DNA from: an uncultured Porphyromonadaceae bacterium | GTDB taxonomy: Bacteria > Bacteroidota > Bacteroidia > Bacteroidales > Muribaculaceae | Assembly (NCBI GenBank): GCA_947174335.1 | Contig: CAMWIM010000001.1 | Coordinates: 1 to 64,000 of the forward strand | DNA length: 64,000 bases | Direction of reading: 5' to 3' | Shown: in pieces, positions 50,831 to 60,005 of the stretch | How the letters are laid out: each line of letters starts with the position of its first letter | Numbering within the stretch: position 1 is the stretch's first letter | Translations under genes and position numbers: made by a program | Notes under the pieces: generated by a model | What the model was told of the DNA's origin: nothing | Databases searched by the model: none | Seen by the model: the letters and a program-made list of their open reading frames with translations, nothing else

Positions 50831-52255
50831 ATGATAAATCGCACATTAATAAGATTGAAAGTAGTACAGATGCTATACTCATATCTATTGACAAAGAGTG
50901 AGTTCAGCCTCTTACCCGCGCCGGAGAAACAGACTCGCGACAGTCGCGCAGCCTATTCGATCTACCTTGACTTAATTCCTCTTATTCTTGAACTGACAGG
51001 AACTCAAGTAGTCAACGATTCAAAATCACCAATGGCAGGTATTCCGGTTGCAAAGAAAATTTCGTCATCTAAAATTGCAAAATCTCTGTCGTCTGACAAC
51101 GATATCAAATCGCTTGCAATTAAACGAAATGAGTATATCCAAAAATATAGTACCGCCCTCCCCGCTTTATATCAACGAATAATTGATTCAGCAGCATTTG
51201 CCGATTACTCTAAAATCAAAAATGCAGAACTGTCTGATGACGTTAAATTTTGGTCGGTTATCATTAAAACTATTTTTGTAACTGATCAAGGTCTTAAAGA
51301 TGCGGCTCGTCAAAGTGAAGATTTTACAGGTGTCGGTTTCGATAATGCAATCTCAATGCTCGACCAAACATTGCGAGAATTTACCGATACAAAATCGACA
51401 ATGCTATATGCTCGTAAATCACTCGATCAAGCACTTTCAACAGCATACGATTTATACCACGCACTTTTCCTGTTGATGATTAATATCACTCGCGAACAAG
51501 CACGTCGCATCGAATCGGCTAAAGAAAAATATTTACCTTCAGCTCAGGAACTTAATCCCAACATGAGATTTGTTGATAACAAATTCATTGAAGCATTGAA
51601 GGGTAGTAAAATTCTTCAGGATGCAGCAAAATCAGAGCTCAACAGTTGGGATAATGACGTTTATCTCGTTCGTGATTTGCTTGATTCAATCTTATCGTCA
51701 GATATTTATCGTGAATATATGGATGGTCCACAGCCCGATTTCGCAGCCGATTGTGAACTTTGGCGTAATATTCTTAGAAACATCATCCTCCCATCAGACG
51801 AGCTTGCCGACACTCTTGAGGCTAAATCGGTTTTCTGGAACGATGACCTTGATATAATGGGTACTTTTGTTGCAAAAACAATCAAGCAATGGGCAACCAC
51901 AGGCAATGACTCGCCCGGATTTCTCCCAAAATATAAAGATGAAGAGGATGCTCAGTTTGGACCAACTCTTTTTGTTGACGCAATCAACAACCGCGATTTA
52001 TATCGCACATATATTGACAAATTTATCAATGAAAAGCAGTGGGACACTGAGCGTCTGGCATTTATGGACATCGTGATTATGGATGCTATTCTTGCAGAAC
52101 TCATCAATTTCCCCGCAATACCGGTTGCTGTTACCCTCAACGAATATATTGAAATCGCCAACCGCTATTCTACCCCAAAAAGCGGACAATTTATCAATGG
52201 TGTAATGTATAACATCATACGATTGCTCAAAGAGGAAGGCAAAATTAACAAATAA
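50831..52255 (+). CDS. nusB: Transcription antitermination factor NusB, extended form
   Basis: The 474-residue protein ends with a clear NusB domain (about 330-474: EKQWDTERLAFMDIVIMDAILAELINFPAIPVAVTLNEYIEIANRYSTPKSGQFINGVMYNIIR). It begins with MINRTLIRLKVVQMLYSYL, the normal NusB N-terminal helix. Between them is about 300 residues of helical sequence, much more than the 140-residue E. coli protein; Bacteroidota forms are already long (about 300). NusB with NusE binds boxA in rRNA leaders. First gene of a nusB-yajC-ybbR-coaE unit. Confidence 0.9.
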   Translation: MINRTLIRLKVVQMLYSYLLTKSEFSLLPAPEKQTRDSRAAYSIYLDLIPLILELTGTQVVNDSKSPMAGIPVAKKISSSKIAKSLSSDNDIKSLAIKRNEYIQKYSTALPALYQRIIDSAAFADYSKIKNAELSDDVKFWSVIIKTIFVTDQGLKDAARQSEDFTGVGFDNAISMLDQTLREFTDTKSTMLYARKSLDQALSTAYDLYHALFLLMINITREQARRIESAKEKYLPSAQELNPNMRFVDNKFIEALKGSKILQDAAKSELNSWDNDVYLVRDLLDSILSSDIYREYMDGPQPDFAADCELWRNILRNIILPSDELADTLEAKSVFWNDDLDIMGTFVAKTIKQWATTGNDSPGFLPKYKDEEDAQFGPTLFVDAINNRDLYRTYIDKFINEKQWDTERLAFMDIVIMDAILAELINFPAIPVAVTLNEYIEIANRYSTPKSGQFINGVMYNIIRLLKEEGKINK

Positions 52256-52286
52256 ACTGAATAATTAATTTTAATACCAATAACTT

Positions 52287-52622
52287 ATGGAACAACTTTT
52301 CATTCTTCTCCAAGCTCAAGGCGCAGGAAAAGCAGACTTTTCAGGTATCATTATGATTGTGGCTCTTATCGCCATCTTCTACTTTATGATGATTCGCCCT
52401 CAGCAGAAAAAACAAAAAGAAATTCGTAAATTCCGCGATTCACTCAAAGCCGGTGACAACGTTATTTCAGCCGGTGGTATCTATGGCAAAATCAAATCAA
52501 TCAAAGACAACTATGTTGTTCTTGAAATTGCATCAGGCGTAACTATCCGCATTGATAAAGGCTCTATCTATGCAGCTCCCGCCGATGTACCTGCTGCTGA
52601 AAACGCCGAAGGTAAACTCTAA
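52287..52622 (+). CDS. yajC: Preprotein translocase accessory subunit YajC
   Basis: A 111-residue single-helix protein (DFSGIIMIVALIAIFYFMMIRPQQKKQKEI), then the cytoplasmic domain LKAGDNVISAGGIYGKIKSIKDNYVVLEIASGVTIRIDKGSI. Part of the SecDF-YajC holocomplex. 31 bases after nusB; a C-rich hairpin without T-run (GCAGAC/GTCTGC at about 52648-52672) lies before the next gene. Confidence 0.96.
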   Translation: MEQLFILLQAQGAGKADFSGIIMIVALIAIFYFMMIRPQQKKQKEIRKFRDSLKAGDNVISAGGIYGKIKSIKDNYVVLEIASGVTIRIDKGSIYAAPADVPAAENAEGKL

Positions 52623-52711
52623 AAAACTCATTATAATACCCGACAAAGCAGACCTGTTTTTCAATAGTCTGCCACGTTGGGTTTTATTTTAAAGTTAAAT
52701 TGTTTTCATCA

Positions 52712-53710
52712 ATGAAACCGTTGAATCTTAATCATCTGAATCTAAATTTGAATGACTTAAAGAAAACTTTGATTGATTTTTTCAAATCGGTCAAAGGACG
52801 TAATTTTTTAACGTTGCTCATTTTTGTAGCCATAGCTACATTCTTTTGGATTCTTATGGCGTTAAACGATGAACTCCAACGCGACTTTGAACTCCCGGTC
52901 GAATTCAATGATGTTCCCCGCGATGTGACCCTTCTGACCAGTCAACCTGTGATTCTCAATGTATCTCTAAAAGACAAAGGAAGCTCATTAATTAGATATG
53001 GCTGGGGTAAACCTCCGACAGTGCAGTTTAACTTTAACGATGTAAAGACCAAAAACGAGAGAATTATTATCAATCCGCTCAAAATTAATAATGCTATACG
53101 TGGAATTTTCGGACAAGCAACAGTTGTGGCACTCAAGCCTGATTCAGTTGTAATACCCTATACTCGCCGACCGGGTAAAATTGTGAAAGTCAAGGTCATC
53201 ACAGGTGACATTACGACAACCGGACAGGCTGTTGTCTCAGGAGAAATAAGAGCCGACATAGACACTGTACGACTTTATTCATCATCAAAAATACCTGCAA
53301 ATCTCCGCACAGTTGACACCGAACCTATTAACGCTGAATATCTCGATGATACAACTCATATTCAAGTGAGACTTGTACCACCTGAAGGAATGATTGCAAT
53401 TCCATCAACTGTCAGCGTTCGTATACCGGTAGAGCCTCTACTCTCAAGAGAAATTACTGTTCCGGTTGAAGTTACCAATGCGCCTTCCGGCAAAAACATT
53501 GTAACCTTTCCATCGTCAGTAAAAGTAAGTTTTTTAATGCCAATGAGCATATACAATAATTCAAACGAAGCTCGTTTTATTGTTTCGGCCAACTATTCTC
53601 AGCGTTCTAGCACTAAACTTCCTCTGAAAATTAGCGGTGTTCCACCTGCATTTCATAATGTAGAGATTCACACCGACAGCGTTGAATATCTTATAGAACA
53701 ACATCAATAA
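52712..53710 (+). CDS. YbbR-like (CdaR-type) domain protein
   Basis: Start ATG 52712 (MKPLNLNHLNLNLN), 332 residues. A basic segment, one membrane helix (NFLTLLIFVAIATFFWILMAL), then YbbR-type repeats outside the cytoplasm (PVEFNDVPRDVTLLTSQP, KVITGDITTTGQAVVSGEIRA, ITVPVEVTNAPSGKNIVTFP). In Firmicutes YbbR/CdaR controls a diadenylate cyclase; in Bacteroidota the role is unproven. It lies 4 bases before coaE. Confidence 0.87.
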   Translation: MKPLNLNHLNLNLNDLKKTLIDFFKSVKGRNFLTLLIFVAIATFFWILMALNDELQRDFELPVEFNDVPRDVTLLTSQPVILNVSLKDKGSSLIRYGWGKPPTVQFNFNDVKTKNERIIINPLKINNAIRGIFGQATVVALKPDSVVIPYTRRPGKIVKVKVITGDITTTGQAVVSGEIRADIDTVRLYSSSKIPANLRTVDTEPINAEYLDDTTHIQVRLVPPEGMIAIPSTVSVRIPVEPLLSREITVPVEVTNAPSGKNIVTFPSSVKVSFLMPMSIYNNSNEARFIVSANYSQRSSTKLPLKISGVPPAFHNVEIHTDSVEYLIEQHQ

Positions 53711-53714
53711 AATA

Positions 53715-54329
53715 ATGCCTGAACAGGTTAAACTCATAGCAATTACCGGAGGAATTGGCTCTGGTAAATCAGTTGTAAGCCAAATTTTAAGGAAACTTGG
53801 CTTTCCTGTCTATGATTCAGACACCGAGGCTCGACAATTAATGGATAATTCCATAATTATTAAAAATGAGATTCGCGAAAAGATAGATTCGGCGGTTATT
53901 GAAAAAGATGGCTCTATCAACCGAAAAAAATTGAGCGAAATAGTCTTTAATAATGCTGCAAAATTGAATACCTTGAATCATATTGTTCACTCTGCCGTGC
54001 GTAATGACTTACAACAATATGTCAAGAGCTGCAATTGTCCTGTTGTCTTTGTCGAAACAGCGATCCTTTATCAAAGTGAAATTGACCGAATGGTATATGC
54101 AGTCTGGGATGTCTACGCTCCGGTTGATGTCAGAATCAAACGAGTTATGAAACGTAATTCTCTAACAGCCGAGGAAGTAAAAAAAAGAATTAAATCTCAG
54201 GAATTTATGCCTGAACAAGTTCATAAAAGAACCATGATTATCATAAATGATGACAAAACGGCGATTCTGCCTCAAATTGAAACTTTTCTTTCTGACATAA
54301 CGCCTTGTCCTTCTGATACAACTTTATAA
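53715..54329 (+). CDS. coaE: Dephospho-CoA kinase
   Basis: The enzyme does the last step of coenzyme A synthesis. A 204-residue P-loop kinase: Walker A GGIGSGKSVVSQIL, substrate-binding YDSDTEARQLM, the lid RVMKRNSLTAEEVKKRIKSQ, and FVETAILYQSE. Last gene of the nusB operon; a terminator follows 25 bases later. Confidence 0.96.
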   Translation: MPEQVKLIAITGGIGSGKSVVSQILRKLGFPVYDSDTEARQLMDNSIIIKNEIREKIDSAVIEKDGSINRKKLSEIVFNNAAKLNTLNHIVHSAVRNDLQQYVKSCNCPVVFVETAILYQSEIDRMVYAVWDVYAPVDVRIKRVMKRNSLTAEEVKKRIKSQEFMPEQVHKRTMIIINDDKTAILPQIETFLSDITPCPSDTTL

Positions 54330-54353
54330 TACAGAATATGACGTGAAAAGAAA

Positions 54354-54388
54354 TCCGTACTTTCAAATTGTAAGTGCGGACTTTTTTT
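54354..54388 (+). terminator. Terminator of the nusB-coaE operon
   Basis: Stem TCCGTACTT (54354-54362) with AAGTGCGGA (54372-54380, one G-U), then seven T's. Confidence 0.8.
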
Positions 54389-54410
54389 ATTCATATTTTA
54401 ATGAATAAAA

Positions 54411-54442
54411 TTTGGGGAAATAAATAATTATTTATAATTTTG
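54411..54442 (+). promoter_or_regulatory. Promoter of the Lrp-family regulator gene
   Basis: TTTG (54411-54414), 20 bases, TAATTTTG (54435-54442): full consensus. Leader about 50 bases. Confidence 0.7.
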
Positions 54443-54499
54443 TATCATCTACAATAAATCCTTAAACGAAAATTAAACTAATCCTAACATTTCAACATT

Positions 54500-54973
54500 A
54501 TGTCACAACAAATAGACAATCTTGATATAAAACTTCTCCAACTTTTATCAGAAAACGCTCGAAAACCTTACCTTGAAATAGCCCGTGAAACCGGAGTGTC
54601 AGGCGCGGCTATTCATCAGCGTATGAGCAAACTCCAGTCAATGGGAATAGTGAAAGGTTCCGAGACTATAATTGACCACGCAGCAGTCGGATATTCAACA
54701 TGTGCATATCTTGGTATTACATTTACCGATATAGAATATCTTGACGACCTTATCGATGGTCTATTGAAAGTTCCAGAAGTAGTTGAATGTCATCTCACTA
54801 CAGGTCAATATGATATGATTCTCAAACTTTACGCTAAAAATAACGAACATCTTTTGAGCGTCATCCGAGAAAAAATCCACCCACTCAATATTGGTCGATC
54901 TGAAACGATCATCTCTTTTAAAGAAGTTTTCAAAAGACAACTTCCTATTAAAGAAGAAACTATTATAGGCTGA
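54500..54973 (+). CDS. Lrp/AsnC-family transcriptional regulator
   Basis: A 157-residue protein: N-terminal helix-turn-helix (DNLDIKLLQLLSENARKPYLEIARETGVSGAAIHQRMSKLQSMGIV) and C-terminal RAM ligand-binding/assembly domain (about 65-150; VPEVVECHLTTGQYDMILKLYAKN). Such proteins sense amino acids and control metabolism or transport. It is 31 bases before an M64 peptidase gene and may share its transcript. Ligand unknown. Confidence 0.93.
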   Translation: MSQQIDNLDIKLLQLLSENARKPYLEIARETGVSGAAIHQRMSKLQSMGIVKGSETIIDHAAVGYSTCAYLGITFTDIEYLDDLIDGLLKVPEVVECHLTTGQYDMILKLYAKNNEHLLSVIREKIHPLNIGRSETIISFKEVFKRQLPIKEETIIG

Positions 54974-55004
54974 TATTCTTGTATAACTTACAGTAAAAAA
55001 TATC

Positions 55005-56306
55005 ATGAATGCAATCAAAAAAGGATTAATCACTCTTTCTTTATCAGTTGTTGCCTTGACCGGCTTTGCTAAAGATAATTTTGATAAAGTTTTCAATGAT
55101 TCGACCCTGCGTCTTGATTATATCTTTTCAGGTAACAGTGGCAATCAATACGTTTCACTTCAAGCCATGCACGCCTCAGACGGTTGGTATGGTCGTCGCC
55201 ACAATCTTGACCGTATTCCTCTACTCGGGAACGGACAACTTATAATGACTGACGTTGCGACCGGCGATACAATTTATCGAACATCGTTCTCCGACCTATT
55301 TCTTGAATGGCTTGAAACCGACGAAGCACAAACTACAACTCGCGCGATGCAGGCTACTCAAAATGTACCTATGCCAAAACAAAAAGCCAATGTCACTGTC
55401 ACATTATTCAATCATCGTAACGAGCCGACAACTTCATTAACCCACTTTGTTGACCCAAAAGATATTCTTATCAAACGTCATAAACCGACTAACATAACAC
55501 CTCACCGTTACATTCATCAATCAGGTTCGCCCAAAGAAAAAATCGATGTTGCAATACTTGCCGAAGGTTATACCGAAGCTGAGATGGATTCATTCTATGT
55601 TCACGCTCAAAAGGCAGTCGAAAGCATTTTGTCCCATTCTCCATTCAAAGATATGGCTGACCGATTTAACTTTGTAGCAGTTGCGTCTCCTTCAAAAGAT
55701 TCAGGCGTAAGCATTCCTCGTTTTAACGACTGGAAATCGACTGCGTTTTCATCGCATTTCTCAACCTTTTACAGCAACCGCTATCTGACAACATCTAACG
55801 TGTATGATATACACAACGTATTGGCAGGAATACCCTATGAACACTTGGTTATTCTTGCAAATACACCCGAATATGGTGGCGGAGGTATATACAATGCATA
55901 TACACTCACAACAGCTCGTAACCCAATGTTCTGGCCTGTTGTAACTCACGAATTCGGACACAGTTTCGGTGGACTTGCCGACGAATATTTCTATGAGCAT
56001 CAAGACACGATGAACGATACATATCCCCTTGATGTTGAACCTTGGGAACAAAACGTTACCACAATGGTTGATTTCGATTCCAAATGGAAAGACATAATAA
56101 AAAAAGGCACTCCAATTCCAACACCTGCCGATAAAGCTGAAAAATATGGAGTCGGAGCTTATGAAGGTGCCGCTTACTCGACAAAAGGCATCTATCGACC
56201 TGTTGACCACTGCCGCATGCGTGACAACGCGACCAAGGACTTTTGCCCTGTCTGCGCACGTTCAATAGAGCGAATAATAAATTTTTACACTGTCAACGAT
56301 AAATAA
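55005..56306 (+). CDS. Secreted M64-family metallopeptidase
   Basis: A 433-residue exported protein (signal peptide to about residue 22, TGFAK) with an N-terminal beta-rich domain and a C-terminal M64 catalytic domain: EKIDVAILAEGYTEAEMDSF, then the zinc motif THEFGHSFGGLADEY (H315, E316, H319). The prototype of M64 is an IgA peptidase of Clostridium ramosum; homologues in gut Bacteroidota are common and their targets mostly unknown. Cys pairs near the end (CRMR..FCPVC) may form disulfides. Confidence 0.9.
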   Translation: MNAIKKGLITLSLSVVALTGFAKDNFDKVFNDSTLRLDYIFSGNSGNQYVSLQAMHASDGWYGRRHNLDRIPLLGNGQLIMTDVATGDTIYRTSFSDLFLEWLETDEAQTTTRAMQATQNVPMPKQKANVTVTLFNHRNEPTTSLTHFVDPKDILIKRHKPTNITPHRYIHQSGSPKEKIDVAILAEGYTEAEMDSFYVHAQKAVESILSHSPFKDMADRFNFVAVASPSKDSGVSIPRFNDWKSTAFSSHFSTFYSNRYLTTSNVYDIHNVLAGIPYEHLVILANTPEYGGGGIYNAYTLTTARNPMFWPVVTHEFGHSFGGLADEYFYEHQDTMNDTYPLDVEPWEQNVTTMVDFDSKWKDIIKKGTPIPTPADKAEKYGVGAYEGAAYSTKGIYRPVDHCRMRDNATKDFCPVCARSIERIINFYTVNDK

Positions 56307-56389
56307 TTCGCTTTTCATTTGGAATTTTATAAACTTTGTATGAAATTTGCATTAAATAAATTGAACTAACAATTATAAAACGCAATATA

Positions 56390-56950
56390 ATGATTTATAA
56401 TTTCCGCATGGTTTCAGACGAAGTTCCTAACTTCCGTCGCGAGATTGAAATTGACGCCGATGCAACTTTTGCCGATCTCAAAAATGCAATTTGTGATTCG
56501 GTAAACTATGACAAAAACCAAATGTCATCGTTCTTTATTTGCGCCGACAATTGGGAAAAAGAAAAAGAGATTACTCTTGAAGATATGGGGTCTGATTCAG
56601 ACCAGGACGTTTATCTTATGGAAGACTCTTATCTTAGCGATTTTATCGAAGATGAAGGTCAACACCTGATGTTCACATTTGACTACATGACCGATCGTTC
56701 ATTTTTCCTTGAAATGAAAGAAATCATCACTCGTAAAAATCTTATGGATCCGGTATGTACACTTGCTGTTGGAAATCCCCCGGCACAGGTAGTCGATATT
56801 GATATGTTTGACCCGGAGCCCGTAAAGAAAGGGAAAGAGGCAGCCGACCTGAATGTTGATGAACTTGACGAGTCATTCTACGGCTCTGAAGAATTCAACG
56901 AAGATGAATTTGACGAAGATGCATTTGGCGAAATGCCTCTTGATGAATAA
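56390..56950 (+). CDS. pRiA4b ORF-3-like / IS1096 passenger-type protein
   Basis: A 186-residue cytoplasmic protein. The N-terminal ubiquitin-like fold (MIYNFRMVSDEVPNFRREIEIDADATFADLKNAI.. SSFFICADNWEKEKEITL) and FTFDYMTDRSFFLEMKEI match the pRiA4b ORF-3-like family, often annotated as IS1096 passenger protein. The C-terminus is a very acidic tail (about 155-186, DELDESFYGSEEFNEDEFDED). Despite the family name there is no transposase or inverted repeat around it. Function unknown. Confidence 0.82.
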   Translation: MIYNFRMVSDEVPNFRREIEIDADATFADLKNAICDSVNYDKNQMSSFFICADNWEKEKEITLEDMGSDSDQDVYLMEDSYLSDFIEDEGQHLMFTFDYMTDRSFFLEMKEIITRKNLMDPVCTLAVGNPPAQVVDIDMFDPEPVKKGKEAADLNVDELDESFYGSEEFNEDEFDEDAFGEMPLDE

Positions 56951-56980
56951 TATCTCGAATTTTATTTCACAATAAATAAC

Positions 56981-57014
56981 AATGGTGCTTCACTTGAGGC
57001 ACCATTATTTTTTT
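56981..57014. terminator. Terminator between the pRiA4b-like gene and the MFS gene
   Basis: An 11-bp stem (56981-56991 with 56996-57006, one G-U) with loop ACTT, followed by T's to 57014. The T-run overlaps the stop of the convergent MFS gene. Confidence 0.75.
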
Positions 57015-58386
57015 AGAGATGTAGTTCGCTTTTGTGTCCCAATGTTCTCGTGTAGCTGAAAACACCTGCACATAAAGCAAAACCGATACTGAAATACAAG
57101 CAAAAATGAACTGCATTTAGTTCATTCGCGATAATTGCAAAAATCGAACTTACCAAAGTTGCTCCTAAAGTTTGACCGACCAGTCGAGCTGTACTTTGTA
57201 CACCTCCTGCCCCACCAGTACGATGCATCGGTGTCGCCATAACCATCACGATATTATTCGGAGTTTGGAACATACCAAATCCGACACCACAAATAGCCAT
57301 TCGCCAAGCAATATTCCATTCAGCCGGAGAACTACCGGTATATAATAGCAATAGAACGCCAACAACAAATACACCCATTCCCACTGCGGCGGTAACACCC
57401 GGATTATGACGTTCAACAAAACGTGCGGCTATTGGTGAAACAATCATCGTTGCCAATGGCCACGGAGTCATCAACAATCCGGTTGTGATGGTACTGAAAT
57501 GATAACTGTTCAAGTAAATGAAAGGCAATGCAATCATTGTTATGTTTTGAGCCATAAACGAGCAGACCGAAGTCATAATACTCATCGTGTACATCGAGTT
57601 ATTAAACAAATCAACAGGCAAGAGAGGTTGCTCATGTTTGAATTGACGACGTACATAGAAATATCCGATAAACAAGCCGATAATCAGCAATACACCACTC
57701 AGAACAACATCTCCTTTTCGCGTGAAATTACCAAGTGCATAGAAAATCAATCCAAACACAATCATATTTTCAACCGCGCTTACACGGTCAAATCTCGGTT
57801 TATGATCTACCGCCGGATTTTGTGGCAACAATTTCCAACCGATGAAAAAAGCAGTGATGCCGAGCGGAACATTTATAAGGAACAGCCAATGCCAGGTCGC
57901 AACAGAAAGAATCGCGCCAGCGATTGTCGGACCTGCTGCTGTTGCTATTGCAATACACATTGCATTCACAGCCATACCACGACCGAGAATCTCTCTCGGA
58001 TAAATCAATCTTACCAGTGCAATATTCACACCCATTACACACGCAGCTCCAACGCCTTGTACCGCACGCGATACGACAAGCATTGTGAAGTTGCTTGATA
58101 ATGCGCATAAAGCCGATGCCGATGTAAAAACGACAACACCAATCAAAAAGGTGCGTTTATAACTATGAAGGTCACCTATCGAACTGACCGGCAATAACAG
58201 CATAGTTATAATTAACTGATAGATTGTAACTATCCAGACGACAGTCGAGCTACTTATATGAAAATTATCGGCAAGAACAGGTAACGCGACGTTAACGAGT
58301 GTAACATCCAATACAGTCATTACCATTACAATTTGTAGGGCTATTACAGCAATATACTTGCGATATGAAAATTTAATTGATTGCAT
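57013..58386 (-). CDS. MFS multidrug exporter (DHA2, EmrB/QacA type)
   Basis: A 457-residue membrane protein with about 14 helices. Motifs of the 14-helix drug/proton antiporters: LDVTLVNVALPVLADNFHISSSTVVWIVTIYQL near the N-terminus (the DxTxVNVALP motif), the loop-2 region SSIGDLHSYKRTFLIGVVVFTSASALCALS, and motif C-like GAACVMGVNIALVRL. No EmrA-type partner is adjacent. Substrate unknown; it stands alone. Confidence 0.9.
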   Translation of the reverse strand: MQSIKFSYRKYIAVIALQIVMVMTVLDVTLVNVALPVLADNFHISSSTVVWIVTIYQLIITMLLLPVSSIGDLHSYKRTFLIGVVVFTSASALCALSSNFTMLVVSRAVQGVGAACVMGVNIALVRLIYPREILGRGMAVNAMCIAIATAAGPTIAGAILSVATWHWLFLINVPLGITAFFIGWKLLPQNPAVDHKPRFDRVSAVENMIVFGLIFYALGNFTRKGDVVLSGVLLIIGLFIGYFYVRRQFKHEQPLLPVDLFNNSMYTMSIMTSVCSFMAQNITMIALPFIYLNSYHFSTITTGLLMTPWPLATMIVSPIAARFVERHNPGVTAAVGMGVFVVGVLLLLYTGSSPAEWNIAWRMAICGVGFGMFQTPNNIVMVMATPMHRTGGAGGVQSTARLVGQTLGATLVSSIFAIIANELNAVHFCLYFSIGFALCAGVFSYTRTLGHKSELHL

Positions 58387-58436
58387 TGAAATTATAGAAA
58401 GCGTACATTTGTGCGTAAAATTACAAAAAATCTTTG

Positions 58437-58444
58437 TAACTTTG
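58437..58444 (+). promoter_or_regulatory. -7 element of the 6S-like RNA
   Basis: TAACTTTG. A TTTG at 58408-58411 is at a wider spacing (25 bases) than usual. The transcript would begin near 58450. Confidence 0.5.
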
Positions 58445-58449
58445 TGCAG

Positions 58450-58640
58450 TCTTCAAATAGACTAAAATTGAAAAGTGCCTTATTTCTTGTGAAATCGCCA
58501 ATTTAACAAAGAATACACGAGGCATAGTAACAGTTCATATAAAGTGGACTGTCTATCTATGCGTGTATTCAGGTGTTTGGCGATACCTACAAGAGTGCAA
58601 GGATAGCAGCCCACTTTTCTATATATAACTCAAGTAAAAA
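58450..58640 (+). ncRNA. ssrS: Probable 6S RNA
   Basis: A long self-complementary non-coding segment. Closing stem AAAAGTG (58471-58477)/CACTTTT (58612-58618); a large, loosely paired bubble; then ATCGCCAA (58494-58501)/TTGGCGAT (58577-58584), GAATACAC (58511-58518)/GTGTATTC (58563-58570), GCATAG (58522-58527)/CTATGC (58557-58562), ACAGT/ACTGT at the tip. A rod with a central bubble flanked by stems is the 6S RNA shape, which mimics an open promoter and binds RNA polymerase. It has a -7 element just upstream. The 3' end is uncertain; the name rests on shape and size. Confidence 0.55.
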
Positions 58641-58695
58641 AAGTTCTCCAATATTAGGCTGCTTGAGGGGGTAAAACTCTTGTAAAATTCGCCTT

Positions 58696-59175
58696 ATGAA
58701 AAGAGTATTTTTAATGATTATGACTGTCATAGTGTGCAGTCTAAGCGCATGGTCTCAATCATCTATGATTGTTGAACTAGGTACGGAGGTTATTGAAAAC
58801 AATTCCTTTTCCTCTGCTTATGAAAATTTCAGAAAGCATGGAATGCCTCTACATGAAATGCCTTCTGGCAAGTACGGATACATGTCTGAAAGGCCACTTC
58901 TAATGGCGGTTCTTGATGAAACAGGCAGTGAGGTTAATGAAGTTGACTTCTTATGTGGTGCAGCAATGTGGTGGGGGATAGATTCACATTTAGAAGAGAA
59001 TGGGTATTCTCTTACTAAGGAGGGATATACAACTCTTGGAAATGGAGCATCTGTATCACAGAAAACCTTCTTAAAAGGAAATATCATATGCCTTGTACAA
59101 ACGCTTGATAACGATATGAAACAAGTTATATTCAAGCGAAAGCCTACATCACAAAAAAAGAGAACGACAAGATAG
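58696..59175 (+). CDS. Exported protein of unknown function
   Basis: A 159-residue protein with a signal peptide (MKRVFLMIMTVIVCSLSAWSQ). The mature part carries HEMPSGKYGYMSERPLLMAVLDE and AAMWWGIDSHLEENGYSLTKEGYTTLGNG, possibly a small mixed alpha/beta domain, and a very basic Lys/Arg end. I do not recognise its family. It lies just after the 6S-like RNA and before a bidirectional terminator. Confidence 0.72.
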   Translation: MKRVFLMIMTVIVCSLSAWSQSSMIVELGTEVIENNSFSSAYENFRKHGMPLHEMPSGKYGYMSERPLLMAVLDETGSEVNEVDFLCGAAMWWGIDSHLEENGYSLTKEGYTTLGNGASVSQKTFLKGNIICLVQTLDNDMKQVIFKRKPTSQKKRTTR

Positions 59176-59253
59176 CAGTAACTATACATTACTGAAATAA
59201 ATCTCTTAAATAAATCTAATAATGCGAGTTCGAGTTGAAAACGAACTACAATA

Positions 59254-59290
59254 AAAAACTCGGGAATCTATAAAGAAACCCGAGTTTTTT
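59254..59290. terminator. Bidirectional terminator
   Basis: An 11-bp stem AAAAACTCGGG (59254-59264) / CCCGAGTTTTT (59279-59289) with A's before and T's after, between convergent genes. Confidence 0.8.
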
Positions 59291-59305
59291 TGACTATTGA
59301 TTTTA

Positions 59306-60004
59306 TTAATCTTCGAGGTAGAACTGAATGTTAGAGACGACTCTCACCTTTTTAATATAAGGGGTGTTTTCGTCACGATCTTCAATCGAGAATTGACCTT
59401 GACTTGCAGTCTTGATTTTACCAAGTCGGCTTTTTGAATCAGTTGCGAATTGTTGACCGGCTTCTCGTGCTTTTGCAGTAGCAGTAGCAATCATTTCGGG
59501 CTTAATCGAATTCAAGTCAGTATATTCATACTTAATCGGATACTGATAACCGCCGTTGATAATTGCGATGCCGTCGCGAAGCAATTCCATTTGCTTTGAA
59601 ATCAAACTTCTAACCAAATCAACTTTTGAAGATGACACTACAATCACCGAAGTCAAATTGTAGTTATACATAATCGGACTGCTGTTATAACGGTCGGTTC
59701 GATTATCAACCAATTCAGGTGCATTTACCGAAATTTCACTCTCTTCAATACCGTTAGATTTGAGAAAGTCGATAATGGTAGAGTTTGATTTTTGCACAGC
59801 CGAATAAATTTCGTTGAGACTGTTGCCGACTTGTTTAATAACGATAGGCCACGTAACTTTATTTGCATTGACCTCTTTCTCAGCAAGACCGCGAACCGAA
59901 ACGATACGGTCTCTATAAGAGAAATTATCCATTCCGGCTTTAATTGTCAAGCCAAGTAATACTATCGCAATAGCGATAATCAAATATGGAATTTGGTTTT
60001 TCAT
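59306..60004 (-). CDS. SIMPL-domain (DUF541) membrane-anchored protein
   Basis: A 232-residue protein: one N-terminal hydrophobic helix (YLIIAIAIVLLGLTI), then a SIMPL domain: RIVSVRGLAEKEVNANKVTWPIVI, LKSNGIEESEISVNAPELVDN, and NGGYQYPIKYEYTDLNSIKPEMIATATAKAREAGQQFA. SIMPL proteins are periplasmic (BP26/Omp28 in Brucella) and of unclear function. It lies one base after the metallophosphoesterase-PQQ gene, in one operon. Confidence 0.88.
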   Translation of the reverse strand: MKNQIPYLIIAIAIVLLGLTIKAGMDNFSYRDRIVSVRGLAEKEVNANKVTWPIVIKQVGNSLNEIYSAVQKSNSTIIDFLKSNGIEESEISVNAPELVDNRTDRYNSSPIMYNYNLTSVIVVSSSKVDLVRSLISKQMELLRDGIAIINGGYQYPIKYEYTDLNSIKPEMIATATAKAREAGQQFATDSKSRLGKIKTASQGQFSIEDRDENTPYIKKVRVVSNIQFYLED

Positions 60005-60005
60005 T

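Noticed and set aside
56390-56950. Insertion sequence, because of the IS1096 passenger family name
   Set aside because: No transposase, terminal repeats or target duplication around the gene.
57499-58098. 199-codon plus-strand frame inside the MFS gene
   Set aside because: Antisense shadow; no promoter, and His/Arg/Asn-rich composition.
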